NCBI GenBank assembly: GCA_025808415.1
Contig: CP075525.1
Coordinates: forward strand, 496,001 to 560,000
Reading direction: 5' to 3'
DNA from: Cyclobacteriaceae bacterium
GTDB taxonomy: Bacteria; Bacteroidota; Bacteroidia; Cytophagales; Cyclobacteriaceae
DNA: 64,000 bases
Shown here: positions 33,939 to 43,330 of the stretch, in pieces
How positions within the stretch are numbered: the stretch's first letter is position 1
Layout of the letters: every line of letters begins with the position of its first letter
Position numbers and translations under genes: made by a program
Notes under the pieces: generated by a model
What the model was told of the DNA's origin: nothing
The model's database searches: none
What the model saw: only the letters and a program-made list of their open reading frames with translations

Positions 33939-35084
33939 ATGGCTTACCGGGTTGATTTATTTGCCGTGTTTATTTTTCTGGGTTTGGTACAAGCGGTTTT
34001 CCTCGCCTTGTTTTTCTTCTCAAAAGAGAACAGAGCCCGGCAGTTCAACGTCATGTATGGTTTGCTGTTAATCGCCATTGTCGCTTGTTTATTGGAGATT
34101 TTTTTAATGTACACGGGGTACATCATTCATGTACTGCACCTGGTAGATTTCTCTGAACCTTTTGCGCTGGCAATCGGGCCACTTCTTTTTTTGTTTGTGG
34201 TTGCCCTGGCAAAAGGGCAGGTAAGCAAGCAATCCATGGTACTGAATCTCATCTTTCCGGTTGTCTACGCCCTGTTCATGATACCGTTTCTTCTTTCATC
34301 GGTTGATGTAAAGTATAATGCTTGGGTGGCTTCCTACCATCCCGGCTTACCGTTTCGTGAAGTCGCCCAACAGTTTGATCCCTGGATGTTCATCCTCACC
34401 CAATGGCATACTGAGCTGGTATTGATTAGCTTGTTTTTTTACCTGGCATTATGCGGAGGTATAATTTCGAGATCATTCCGTGAGAAAAAAGAATCCTTCT
34501 TTAGGCCTGAATCGGCTACATTAAAAACACTTCGGAATGGCGTGCTGCAAATGACAGCTTTTGCCATACTTATAGTAGTTGTGAAGTTGCTCAATGTAGA
34601 TGATACTGGCGATCACTTATTTGCTGCCTTTGGCTCGCTCATTATTTACTCCACAAGCTTTTCGGTAATGAAAGGATCAGGGTTTTTTAAGCAGCCCGCG
34701 CTGAATGAACAACTGAGGTACAAGAGTTCCTCACTTACAGCAGACCAGCAGGAAGTGTTATTGACAAGGCTTAAAAAAATTATGACGGATGAGAAGCCCT
34801 TTTTGAAATCGGATTTTTCACAACCCGACCTCGCCAAGGCCTGTGGAATATCGGTGCACCAGGTATCACAGGTTATTAATGAAGGGTTAGGAAAAAACTT
34901 TTTTGAATGGGTGGCTGGGTACAGGGTAGAAGAGGCTAAAAAATTGTTAATCGATAAGCCCAACATAAAGGTTGAAGAAATTGCCGAACAGGTTGGCTAC
35001 AACTCGAAGTCTTCTTTTAATACGGTGTTTAAGAAGATTACGGGTAATACACCATCGGAATACCGGGCCATGAATACAAAATGA
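33939..35084 (+). CDS. AraC-family regulator with N-terminal multi-span membrane domain
   Basis: A 381-residue protein from ATG 33939 (MAYRVDLFAVFIF); a GTG at 33924 would add five residues. The N-terminal 230 residues hold about seven transmembrane helices. The C-terminal 100 are an AraC-type double HTH (FSQPDLAKACGISVHQVSQVI, then IKVEEIAEQVGYNSKSSFNT, VFKKITGNTPSEYR). This architecture is common in Bacteroidota and senses an unknown membrane or extracytoplasmic signal. Targets unknown; the alcohol dehydrogenase follows downstream. Confidence 0.88.
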   Translation: MAYRVDLFAVFIFLGLVQAVFLALFFFSKENRARQFNVMYGLLLIAIVACLLEIFLMYTGYIIHVLHLVDFSEPFALAIGPLLFLFVVALAKGQVSKQSMVLNLIFPVVYALFMIPFLLSSVDVKYNAWVASYHPGLPFREVAQQFDPWMFILTQWHTELVLISLFFYLALCGGIISRSFREKKESFFRPESATLKTLRNGVLQMTAFAILIVVVKLLNVDDTGDHLFAAFGSLIIYSTSFSVMKGSGFFKQPALNEQLRYKSSSLTADQQEVLLTRLKKIMTDEKPFLKSDFSQPDLAKACGISVHQVSQVINEGLGKNFFEWVAGYRVEEAKKLLIDKPNIKVEEIAEQVGYNSKSSFNTVFKKITGNTPSEYRAMNTK

Positions 35085-35115
35085 ATTTTTAAACTTGATT
35101 TTTAAAATACTATCT

Positions 35116-35252
35116 GAATGTCCGTTTGATGTCCTAATTAAAACCTCACCCCGTTCTCGTACCTCGAACACCCCTCTCCTGCGGGAGAGGGGAAGGGGTG
35201 AGGTGTTAATGTGGTGATGCTCTATTAATTTTAGGACGTTAAACGGATACTC
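35116..35252. mobile_element. MITE-like palindromic intergenic element
   Basis: The outer arms (GTCCGTTTGATGTCCTAATT from 35119; the right arm TTAGGACGTTAAACGGATAC ending at 35250 is its near complement) enclose an inner pair CCTCACCCC/GGGGTGAGG and a core CCCCTCTCC-TGC-GGGAGAGGGG. The whole 137 bp could fold into one long hairpin. No frame. It resembles a miniature inverted-repeat element. Confidence 0.55.
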
Positions 35253-35262
35253 ACAAAATACT

Positions 35263-36312
35263 ATGATAGCGACAAATGCTTATGCAGCCTTTAATTCAAA
35301 GAGTCCTCTTGCCCCATATTCCTTCGAGCGAAGAGAACCTCGCCCAGGTGATGTACATGTAGAAATTCTCTTCTGTGGTGTTTGTCACAGCGACCTGCAC
35401 CAGGTGCGCGATGAGTGGGGAGGATCGATGTATCCTATGGTGCCCGGTCATGAAATTGTTGGTCGCGTGGTGAGTGTAGGTTCAGCGGTTACGCGTTTCA
35501 AGGCAGGCGACCTTGCTGCCGTTGGTGTAATTGTGGATTCATGCAGAAGTTGTAATAATTGCAAAAATCATCTTGAACAGTATTGCGAAGAAGGCCCTAC
35601 GGGAACATACAACGCCTACGAACGTGACGGCAAAACGCTGGCTCAGGGAGGATATTCCACGCACATTGTAACGGATGAACGTTTTGTCTACCGCATTTCG
35701 GATAAACTTAGTCTGGCCGGTGTGGCTCCGCTGTTGTGTGCAGGTATTACCACATACTCACCGCTCCGGTTTGCCGGTGTTACATCAGGTATGCGTGTTG
35801 CTGTTATCGGGTTAGGTGGGCTTGGGCACATGGGACTGAAGTTTGCCCATGCTTTTGGTGCGGAAGTGACTTTGGTAAGCTCATCGCCAGGGAAAGAGGC
35901 TGATGCCAGGCGATTAGGTGCGCACAATTTTATCCTGTCGACCGACAAAGATCAAATGAAGAAGTTTAGTAGTTACTTTGACGTGGTATTGAATACCGTG
36001 TCCGCTAACCATGATTATGCCCCTTACCTGAAGTTGTTGGGCATGAATGGCCGCATGATGGTGGTGGGGCTTCCGGCTGAAGAGCCACGCGTAGATCCAT
36101 TTGATCTGTTAAAAAACAGAAGAAGCGTTACCGGCTCAATGATTGGCGGAACAACTGAAACTCAAGAGATGCTGGATTTTTGTGCTGAAAAAAATATTGT
36201 AGCCGATGTTGAGGTGATTCCAATTCAACAAATCAATGAGGCATTTGATCGGATGTTAAAAAGTGATGTGCGCTACCGGTTTGTAATTGATATGTCATCT
36301 CTAAAAAATTAA
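35263..36312 (+). CDS. Zinc-dependent alcohol dehydrogenase (cinnamyl/YahK type)
   Basis: A 349-residue NAD(P)-dependent enzyme. The catalytic zinc site is CGVCHSDLHQVRDEWGG with GHEIVG following; the structural zinc cysteines are in DSCRSCNNCKNHLEQYCEEG; the Rossmann loop is IGLGGLGHMGLKFAHAFGAE. The group reduces aldehydes, usually with NADPH. Full family length. It is preceded by the palindromic element and followed by a small hairpin. Confidence 0.94.
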   Translation: MIATNAYAAFNSKSPLAPYSFERREPRPGDVHVEILFCGVCHSDLHQVRDEWGGSMYPMVPGHEIVGRVVSVGSAVTRFKAGDLAAVGVIVDSCRSCNNCKNHLEQYCEEGPTGTYNAYERDGKTLAQGGYSTHIVTDERFVYRISDKLSLAGVAPLLCAGITTYSPLRFAGVTSGMRVAVIGLGGLGHMGLKFAHAFGAEVTLVSSSPGKEADARRLGAHNFILSTDKDQMKKFSSYFDVVLNTVSANHDYAPYLKLLGMNGRMMVVGLPAEEPRVDPFDLLKNRRSVTGSMIGGTTETQEMLDFCAEKNIVADVEVIPIQQINEAFDRMLKSDVRYRFVIDMSSLKN

Positions 36313-36339
36313 ACCGGATTATGCATTAAAATTCCGGTT
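36312..36339 (+). terminator. Hairpin after the alcohol dehydrogenase
   Basis: AACCGGA and TCCGGTT, a 7-bp stem with a 14-nt loop, begin at the stop codon and are followed by an A/T-rich run. A weak terminator candidate. Confidence 0.45.
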
Positions 36340-36378
36340 AAATATATGAGTATCCCCTTTAAGTCCTAAACTTTTGTT

Positions 36379-36441
36379 CCCGCTGATTCCGCGAAGCTCG
36401 CAGATTATTGTCTGCGTTTTATCAGCGTCATCCGCGGGATA
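36379..36441. repeat. Imperfect intergenic inverted repeat
   Basis: TCCCGCTGATTCCGCG is complementary in part to the right-hand CAGCGTCATCCGCGGGA, with an inner GCAGA/TCTGC stem between them. It lies in the 182-bp gap between two convergent genes. It resembles short palindromic repeats often scattered in Bacteroidota genomes. Confidence 0.4.
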
Positions 36442-36494
36442 ATAATTGTAGGTATTCAATTAAGATATTTAGTGGTTACTCTTAATACTGGATT

Positions 36495-37967
36495 TTAATT
36501 TTTCTTAGGTACAACCTTATCTAATTCTGGTAACACAAATTTATCCAGCGGGCTGGGTTGCTTCATCATGGCCTCTATAGCTTCAGTGGTGCGCGGTGCA
36601 TACGATGACAAATGTTCGCAGCCGTTTTTCGTAATCAAGTAATCATCTTCAATGCGCACGGCAATGCCCCACCACTTCGGGTCTTTGGTAGTGTTTTCCT
36701 GAATGTAAATACCCGGTTCAATGGTGATGGCCATATTTTCCTGAAGCACATCGTAATTGCCGCGGTCGTGTACATCCAACCCAATGTGGTGGCAACAGCC
36801 GTGCGGGTAGTATAAATGCCGGTCAGTTTCGTTTTCAATAATGTTTAGTTCTTTCAACCCTTTGTTGATCACTTTAGCCGTGGCTGCATACAAGTCGCTG
36901 AAGGGTGTGCCGGGTTTACAAATCTTCATGGCTTCTTCCTGCGCGGCCAGCACCAGGTCATAAATCTGTTTTTGTTCCGGTGAAAATTTGCCGCTTACGG
37001 GTATGGTGCGGGTAATGTCGGCTGTGTATCCGTGGTATTCGGCACCAAGGTCCATCAGAATTAATTCTTTATTGGTAAGCGAGGGTTTGTAGTTGTCGAT
37101 GTAGTGCAGAATGCAGCCGTTATGTCCTCCGCCCACAATAGAAGGATAGCCGAGGTCTTCGGCTTGGTATTTTTTAAACACATATTCATGTATGCCTTGT
37201 ACTTCGCGTTCGCTCATACCGGGCTTCATGGCCTTCATTACTTCCACCTGCCCGATGCAGGAAATCATTACGGCTTTGCGCAGCAATTCAATTTCTTCTT
37301 TTGTTTTAATACCGCGTAAATCATTCATGATGCCGATGAGTGCACGTGTGTTCAGGTTGTTTGGGGGTTGTTCGCGTTGAACGCTCAACGCATCTTTGCG
37401 TGGGTAGTTTACCTTTACTTTAAATTGTTCGATCAAATCATAAAGGTCGCCTTTATCGCGGGCATCATCCCGAACATCGTTATGAAAGTCAAGAAACAGA
37501 ATTTGATCAAAGGATGAGAAGTCGATGTTGTAGTCTTTAAAATCAGTATTGTTGAAGGCCTGTTCAAAGCCAAGTTGCTCTTTCGTGCCGAGGTTACCCA
37601 GCCTGCGCCCGGTCCACATTTCCCTCATGGCATTTTTAGGTTGTACAAATACAATCTCATCATACAGCGCATCACCGGTGCCCTTTTGTTTATCTTTAAA
37701 AATCAACAATACAGTATTGGGTTCGCGGTAGCCGGTGAGGTAATAGAAATCCGGGTCTTGATGATACACATAATCCACATCGTTACTGCGGTTGCGCACC
37801 GCATTCCCAAAAAATACAGCAACTGAATTGGACGGTAACTTCTCACGAAGTTTTTGCCTGCGCTCCTTGTGCCACTCCTTGCTCAGGAAATCGGTGGGCA
37901 TGTTGGGGTTTTGGGCGAGCAATGAAAAGCTGGCAAAAAGCAGGAGCAGTATGAGGTATCGTTTCAT
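36495..37967 (-). CDS. pepP: Aminopeptidase P (Xaa-Pro aminopeptidase, M24B), secreted
   Basis: A 490-residue enzyme with signal peptide (MKRYLILLLLFASFSLLAQ). The aminopeptidase P N-domain includes YRKLREKLPS-type sequence and DPDFYYLTGYREPN; the pita-bread metal ligands follow in order: MDLGAEYHGYTADITRTIP (two Asp), YPHGCCHHIGLDVHD (His), ITIEPGIYI (Glu) and VRIEDDYLIT (Glu). It releases N-terminal residues next to proline. The signal peptide places it in the periplasm, unlike cytoplasmic E. coli PepP. Confidence 0.93.
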   Translation of the reverse strand: MKRYLILLLLFASFSLLAQNPNMPTDFLSKEWHKERRQKLREKLPSNSVAVFFGNAVRNRSNDVDYVYHQDPDFYYLTGYREPNTVLLIFKDKQKGTGDALYDEIVFVQPKNAMREMWTGRRLGNLGTKEQLGFEQAFNNTDFKDYNIDFSSFDQILFLDFHNDVRDDARDKGDLYDLIEQFKVKVNYPRKDALSVQREQPPNNLNTRALIGIMNDLRGIKTKEEIELLRKAVMISCIGQVEVMKAMKPGMSEREVQGIHEYVFKKYQAEDLGYPSIVGGGHNGCILHYIDNYKPSLTNKELILMDLGAEYHGYTADITRTIPVSGKFSPEQKQIYDLVLAAQEEAMKICKPGTPFSDLYAATAKVINKGLKELNIIENETDRHLYYPHGCCHHIGLDVHDRGNYDVLQENMAITIEPGIYIQENTTKDPKWWGIAVRIEDDYLITKNGCEHLSSYAPRTTEAIEAMMKQPSPLDKFVLPELDKVVPKKN

Positions 37968-38121
37968 AGATAGTATTTTGATAAATAAACGATAAATTAT
38001 TGTACCTGAAAAATGGATTTTAATGGAATGGCTTTAATGAAATTTATAAAATAGGATTTAGAAGCTCAGACGCATTAATCCATACGGATTTTGCTACATT
38101 ACCGAGCCAACCCCTTCAATC

Positions 38122-39933
38122 ATGAAAAGCTTACTTTTAGTTGCCCTGCTGTTGTGCTCGCTCCATGCCATGGCACAAAAAAAACCAACGCCCCTGGATA
38201 AACGGCTGGCCGGCCTGGATGCCGAGTTACAACAACTGCCCGCCAAATGGCATGCCGCGGGTTTTGCTGTTGCTGTTGTAGAGAAAAATAAAGTCATCTA
38301 TGCCAAAGGGTTTGGCTACCGCGATGTTGATAAAAAACTTCCGGTAACACCTAATACCCAGTTTGCCATCGGCTCCAGCAGCAAAGCTTTTACCTGCGGA
38401 CTGCTGGGCATTTTACGTGAAGAGAAAAAACTGTCGTTTGATGACAGCCCGGTTAAATACGTACCTGACCTCCGGTTCAATAAACCGGAGATGAACAACC
38501 TCATCACCATTAAGGATATCATGACACACCGTACCGGTTTGCCCCGCCATGATTTCAGCTGGTATCTTTTTCCAACCCATTCGCGCGACAGCCTGATGAT
38601 GCGCATTGAACATCAGCAACCCTTTGCGGCCGTGCGCGAAAAGTGGTACTATAACAACTTTATGTTTTTAACACAGGGCGTAATTGCCGAAAAGATTACC
38701 GGTAAAAGCTGGGAAGACAATATCCGCGAGCGTTTTTTCGAGCCGCTGCAGATGAAAAACTCAACAACCGTTATTGACGGTCTGCGCAAAGGAACCGAGG
38801 CGGCCATCGGCTACCAGGTAAAAAATAAAACCCAGATTACTAAAATGGATTACTACGACATTGCCGCGATGGGCCCAGCCGGGAGCATTAACAGTTCGGT
38901 AAACGAAATGGCCAACTGGCTGATTACATGGATTAACGGAGGAAAATTTCAGGGCAAACAAATATTGCCTCAGAGCTATGTAAAGGAAGCGATGGGTTCA
39001 CAGATGATCATCAACAGCGACCCGCCTGATCCGGAATTTCCCGATGTACACATGGGCAACTATGGTTATGGCTGGTTCACCGCTTCCTACAAAGGCCATT
39101 ACCGCGTTGAGCATGGCGGCAATATTGACGGCTTTTCGGCCAATGTATCGTTCTTCCCAACTGACAGCATCGGTATTGTGGTGTTGGTCAATCAAAATGG
39201 CTCGGTTCTGCCCTCCCTTATCCGCAACACCATCAGCGATAAACTGTTGAATGTTAAACCCACCGACTGGAACAAGGTGTACACCAAACGCGTTGACGAT
39301 GCCGAAAAACAGCAGGCTGCTGCTAAAGCTACCATGCAGTCATCGCAAAAGAAAAACACAAAACCATCGCATGTACTCTATGAGTACACGGGCAGGTATC
39401 ACCATCCCGGTTACGGCAAATTTGATGTAACGGTAGAACGCGATTCGTTGTTTGCCAAAACACCTTTACAAATGCTGTGGCTTAAACATTATCACTACGA
39501 TATTTTTCTACCCTACGAAATAGAAAACGGCAAGATAGATACAACCCAACAGGCCAACCTCCATTTTAATTTCCGCACCAATGAATCCGGAGATATTTCC
39601 TCGCTGACGGCCAAACTTGAGCCCGCCACCGACCCGATCGAGTTTAAACGCACACCACGGGCTGTGGCGGTTGACCGGCAAACGCTGCAAACCTATGCCG
39701 GTGAGTACGAACTGGCCGGTATGGTTGCCAGGTTCTATCTGAAAGAAGACGGGAAAACACTGTACTTGTTTGTTCCGGGCCAGCCTGAATATGAGTTGCT
39801 CGCCACCGAGAAGCATGCTTTTGTAATTAAAAGCCTGGATGGGTTTAAAGTACGATTCACCGAAGCCAACGGAAAAATAACCGAGGCAACGTTTATCCAG
39901 CCCAACGGAACGTTTGTGGCGAAGCGGAAGTAA
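38122..39933 (+). CDS. Serine hydrolase of the beta-lactamase/penicillin-binding fold with DUF3471
   Basis: A 603-residue secreted protein (signal MKSLLLVALLLCSLHAMAQ). The class C-like catalytic motifs are SSSK in FAIGSSSKAFTCG (Ser about 90), YNN in KWYYNNFMF, and HGG in VEHGGNIDGF. After the catalytic domain comes a DUF3471 segment (YTGRYHHPGYGKFDVTVERD) and a second lipocalin-like beta region (YAGEYELAGMVARFYLKEDG). Enzymes of this group are D-amino peptidases, esterases or peptidases, so the substrate is open. It converges with a paralog with no gap between the stop codons. Confidence 0.88.
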   Translation: MKSLLLVALLLCSLHAMAQKKPTPLDKRLAGLDAELQQLPAKWHAAGFAVAVVEKNKVIYAKGFGYRDVDKKLPVTPNTQFAIGSSSKAFTCGLLGILREEKKLSFDDSPVKYVPDLRFNKPEMNNLITIKDIMTHRTGLPRHDFSWYLFPTHSRDSLMMRIEHQQPFAAVREKWYYNNFMFLTQGVIAEKITGKSWEDNIRERFFEPLQMKNSTTVIDGLRKGTEAAIGYQVKNKTQITKMDYYDIAAMGPAGSINSSVNEMANWLITWINGGKFQGKQILPQSYVKEAMGSQMIINSDPPDPEFPDVHMGNYGYGWFTASYKGHYRVEHGGNIDGFSANVSFFPTDSIGIVVLVNQNGSVLPSLIRNTISDKLLNVKPTDWNKVYTKRVDDAEKQQAAAKATMQSSQKKNTKPSHVLYEYTGRYHHPGYGKFDVTVERDSLFAKTPLQMLWLKHYHYDIFLPYEIENGKIDTTQQANLHFNFRTNESGDISSLTAKLEPATDPIEFKRTPRAVAVDRQTLQTYAGEYELAGMVARFYLKEDGKTLYLFVPGQPEYELLATEKHAFVIKSLDGFKVRFTEANGKITEATFIQPNGTFVAKRK

Positions 39934-41430
39934 TCAGTTTACACGGCTAAAATCCATACCGGCAACCTGCACAGAAACAATCTTGCCGGTTGGTTCCAGC
40001 GTGTAGGTCATGTTTGCTTTTCCATACCACTTTTTATCAAACCAGCCGCGGAAGGTATCGTAATGCCAGTGGGTAAAGGTGGCCTTCAGAAAATTATTGG
40101 CCACCGCAATCAGTTGATCACCTTCGCGGGTAATGATCAACTCACCAAACAGCGGACTTGTGTATTTGCCGGTATAGTCATCCAGCGAAAGTGTTGGTTT
40201 TGTTCCTTCAATGCGCCTGCCTTCAAACTCCTTTTCTTTCTTTTCACTTTCGGCCTGGATGCCGCGGTACAGTTGCAAAAACTCTGCACTCCAGTCGCGG
40301 GTACCGCCCAGCGCAAACAAGTCGAAGGCTTTGTACATGAGCGCGTGACGCAACTCGGCATGATCGAAATTGCCGAACACATATATGCCAAGTTTCTCAT
40401 CGGGCAACTGCCCGTGGATGGCAATGGCACCGGCCAGACTACCGGTATGGAAATTCACTTTCTTGCCCTTGTAATCGTGCTGAAACCAGCCCAGTCCGTA
40501 GGTTGTCCAGTTGGGCTTTGTTAAACGTGCTGTAGGATAGAACCCGCTGGCCGTTACCAGGGTTTGTGGCTTGAACATTTCGGTCCACGTCTTGGCCGAC
40601 AATAATCTTCCTCCTGCGTACTTGCTGCTGTCGAGCATGCAAAGCACCCACTTGCTGATGTCATCGGCACACGACCACACACTGCCGGCCGCGCCCACCT
40701 GATCGGCACTGGTATGCTCAATCACGGTAATGATTCTTTCGACTTTATAATGCGGTTTAGTTTGGTTGAGATCCGTTACGTCTTTTAATAAAGGAACTGT
40801 GCGTGTCATGCCAAGGGGCTGAAAAATGCGCTCGCGCATAAACTGGTGCCAGGGTTTGCCGCTGAGTTTGTTGATGATTTCGCCAGCCGCCACGTAAAAA
40901 ATATTCTGGTAAATAAAACCTGAACGTAAACTGTAGCTGGGCTCCACGTTACGCATCCTGTGCATAACTTCTTCTGTGGGAATGTTCATCACGCTCCAAA
41001 GAAAATCGGCATTGCCCACACCCGAGTTGTGAATAAACAAATCGCGGATGCGCAGTTCACGGGTAACGTACGGATCGTACAACTGAAATTCGGGCAGGTG
41101 TTTATACACCGGGTCGTCCCAGCTTACTTTGCCCTCATCCACCAGCATGCCCATACAGGCGGCTGTCATGGCTTTGGTTGTGGAGGCACAGGCAAACAGG
41201 GTTTGTGCATCTACCGGATCGGTCTTTCCCAGTTCGCGCACGCCATACCCTTTGGCCAGCAGCACCTTTCCGTCTTTCACCACGGTAACCGCCATACCGG
41301 GCACTTCCCAATCCTTCATGCCTTTAATAATGTAGGCTTCAAATTCCTGGACTTTCTTATCGACAGCTGATGGTTTTTGCGCCCGGCCCTGTGTGAAGGA
41401 AAACAAAATCAATAGAACAATTAATCGCAT
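39934..41430 (-). CDS. Serine hydrolase of the beta-lactamase fold with DUF3471 (convergent paralog)
   Basis: A 498-residue secreted protein (signal MRLIVLLILFSFTQGRAQ). Motifs are STTK in FACASTTKAMTAACM, YQN in FIYQNIFYV and HTG in NFHTGSLAGAI. The C-terminal DUF3471 part reads YTGKYTSPLFGELIITREGD. It has the same domain order as the neighbour on the + strand and shares the lead VDKK-VQEF region only loosely; the two are inverted paralogs whose stops abut (39933/39934). Function probably the same class of extracytoplasmic hydrolase. Confidence 0.88.
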   Translation of the reverse strand: MRLIVLLILFSFTQGRAQKPSAVDKKVQEFEAYIIKGMKDWEVPGMAVTVVKDGKVLLAKGYGVRELGKTDPVDAQTLFACASTTKAMTAACMGMLVDEGKVSWDDPVYKHLPEFQLYDPYVTRELRIRDLFIHNSGVGNADFLWSVMNIPTEEVMHRMRNVEPSYSLRSGFIYQNIFYVAAGEIINKLSGKPWHQFMRERIFQPLGMTRTVPLLKDVTDLNQTKPHYKVERIITVIEHTSADQVGAAGSVWSCADDISKWVLCMLDSSKYAGGRLLSAKTWTEMFKPQTLVTASGFYPTARLTKPNWTTYGLGWFQHDYKGKKVNFHTGSLAGAIAIHGQLPDEKLGIYVFGNFDHAELRHALMYKAFDLFALGGTRDWSAEFLQLYRGIQAESEKKEKEFEGRRIEGTKPTLSLDDYTGKYTSPLFGELIITREGDQLIAVANNFLKATFTHWHYDTFRGWFDKKWYGKANMTYTLEPTGKIVSVQVAGMDFSRVN

Positions 41431-41453
41431 AATAGTTTAAGGTTAATGAGTGC

Positions 41454-41972
41454 TCAGTAAGAAATCTGTTTTTCCATAATCATAAACTCCAGCGGTTGCT
41501 TTGGAAATCCAAACCGTGGATCGGTAAAAGAGAATGGTTTTCGTTTTCCGGAATCGTGGTAGCCATGCCGGATGTACCAATCGATTAGTTCTTTACGTAC
41601 AGTGAGCACATTCATAAAAATTGCATTGCACTCTTGCCTGGCCGCCTCTGCTTCTGATGCTTTCAGCAATGCCTTACCAATGCCTTTGCCCTGGATGGTT
41701 GGGTTAACGGTGAGCATGCCCAGGTAGAGTTTATCTTCTTCTTTACGCAACTCTACGCACCCTTTAATTTTTCCATCCTCAACATATTTTAGAATCACAC
41801 TGCCAGGCATTTCGATTACGGCTTTCAATAACTCGGCATCGGTGCGCGATCCGTCAATCAAATCGGCTTCGGTGGTCCAGCCCTGGCGGCCGGTATCACC
41901 ACGATAAGCGGAGTTGACTAATTCACTGAGTTCGGGTGCGTCTTCGGGTAATGCTGGCAATATATCAGCCAT
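41454..41972 (-). CDS. GNAT-family N-acetyltransferase
   Basis: A 172-residue protein. The acetyl-CoA-binding block is LGMLTVNPTIQGKGIGKALLK (Q/R-x-x-G-x-G/A signature QGKGIG), followed by AEAARQECNAIFMNVLTVR and WYIRHGYHDSGKRKPF. GNAT enzymes acetylate amines from acetyl-CoA; the acceptor is unknown. It lies 23 bp upstream (in the plus coordinate sense) of the 3' side of nothing else and may be co-transcribed with the serine hydrolase behind it, 23 bp downstream. Confidence 0.88.
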   Translation of the reverse strand: MADILPALPEDAPELSELVNSAYRGDTGRQGWTTEADLIDGSRTDAELLKAVIEMPGSVILKYVEDGKIKGCVELRKEEDKLYLGMLTVNPTIQGKGIGKALLKASEAEAARQECNAIFMNVLTVRKELIDWYIRHGYHDSGKRKPFSFTDPRFGFPKQPLEFMIMEKQISY

Positions 41973-42125
41973 GGAAGTAGGATAGTGATTACGAATATAG
42001 GCAACTTATTTGTGCAGGAAGCAGGGATTATTGCTGTTCGACTTTATAAAATCGTCCTTCCAGCTTATAAAAACAGTCGTATTTTCGGGGTTCGTGCCTG
42101 TTTCTTTGAGCAAAAAAGAAAAACT

Positions 42126-43319
42126 ATGGAAACGACATTCATCCAATCAACCCGCAGGCACGACCTCGACTGGCTTCGGATTATCGCCATTTTAATTCTG
42201 CTTTTCTTCCATACCGGTATGTGGTTCGTGCCGTGGGACTGGCACGTTAAGAACAATGAACTCAGCGGCAGTTTCAGGTACTGGATGGTGTGGCTGCACT
42301 TCTGGCGCATGCCGTTGCTGCTGTTTATTTCCGGTGCAGGCACGTACATGGCGTTGGGCAAACGCTCCATTAAGCAATATGCCGGTGAACGCTTTCGCAG
42401 GCTGTTCATTCCCCTGGTGTTCGGCATGTTTGTGGTGGTGCCGCCACAGATTTACTATGAACATATTTTGAAGTATGGAAGCTATTGGGATTTCTATAAA
42501 ACCGTTTTCAATTTCGTTCCATACCCCGAGGGAAGTTTCAGCTGGCACCACCTGTGGTTTATATTGTACTTGTTGTTGTATTCGTTACTGCTCATTCCGT
42601 TTTTCAAGTACATCCGTTCCGAGCGTTCTGCAAAATTCAGGGCAACCGTTAGTCGTTGGCTGGCAAGCCCGGCAGGCATGTTATTGATACCTTCCCTGCT
42701 TATCATTTTCACGCAGGCCCTCTTACGTCCGTACTTCCCGGATGAAACGCACGACCTCACCGACCTGGCGTTTTTTGTTTTCTACATGTGCTTCTTCTTT
42801 TTTGGTGTGCTGTTTTATGCTGATAAGAATCTTTGGTTGTCAGTCGGACAAAACCGAAAGCACTTGTTGATGGCTGCGCTATTTGTGCTGATTCCTTTTT
42901 ATCTCCTGTACTTTCATTTCAGAGGTATTGTGAATTTTCCATGGCCGGAGGATACCATCGAAACGTTGTTTGATATTACCGGCATGTTTATGAGCTGGTT
43001 TACGGTGCTTACGGTGATCGCCTATGGACAACATTACCTGAACAAACCTCATCCATGGATCAGCAAACTCAATGAAGGTCTGTATCCGTTTTACATTCTG
43101 CATCAAACGGTAATTATTGCCATCGGGTATTACATCTGTCAGTTGGATTGGAGCATTGCCGCCAAGTATTGGTCGATTGCTATGTTTACGCTGATCAGTT
43201 GTGTTGGATTTTATTTGGTTTTGATTCGTCCGTTTAATGTGATGCGTTTTTTGTTTGGGATGAAACCAAAACAAAAGCCTGCTGAAAACAAGTTGGAAGA
43301 AATTAAAAAAGCAGCCTAA
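42126..43319 (+). CDS. Acyltransferase family 3 membrane protein
   Basis: A 397-residue protein with about ten transmembrane helices, from ATG 42126 (METTFIQSTRRHDLDWLRII); the open frame to 41985 adds residues unlike the family. RRHDLDWLRIIAILILLFFH is the acyltransferase-3 start, with the catalytic His in FFH and the RMPLLLFISGAG block following. Members move acetyl or succinyl groups to sugars, lipids or glucans at the membrane (OpgC type). The next gene, a serine hydrolase, follows after 11 bp and may act on the same product. Confidence 0.88.
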   Translation: METTFIQSTRRHDLDWLRIIAILILLFFHTGMWFVPWDWHVKNNELSGSFRYWMVWLHFWRMPLLLFISGAGTYMALGKRSIKQYAGERFRRLFIPLVFGMFVVVPPQIYYEHILKYGSYWDFYKTVFNFVPYPEGSFSWHHLWFILYLLLYSLLLIPFFKYIRSERSAKFRATVSRWLASPAGMLLIPSLLIIFTQALLRPYFPDETHDLTDLAFFVFYMCFFFFGVLFYADKNLWLSVGQNRKHLLMAALFVLIPFYLLYFHFRGIVNFPWPEDTIETLFDITGMFMSWFTVLTVIAYGQHYLNKPHPWISKLNEGLYPFYILHQTVIIAIGYYICQLDWSIAAKYWSIAMFTLISCVGFYLVLIRPFNVMRFLFGMKPKQKPAENKLEEIKKAA

Positions 43320-43330
43320 CTTCTCGCACC

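Noticed and set aside
42126..43319. Acyltransferase and neighbours as a capsule or O-antigen locus
   Set aside because: Apart from one GT9 gene far away at 59 kb, no sugar-nucleotide or polymerase genes are nearby.
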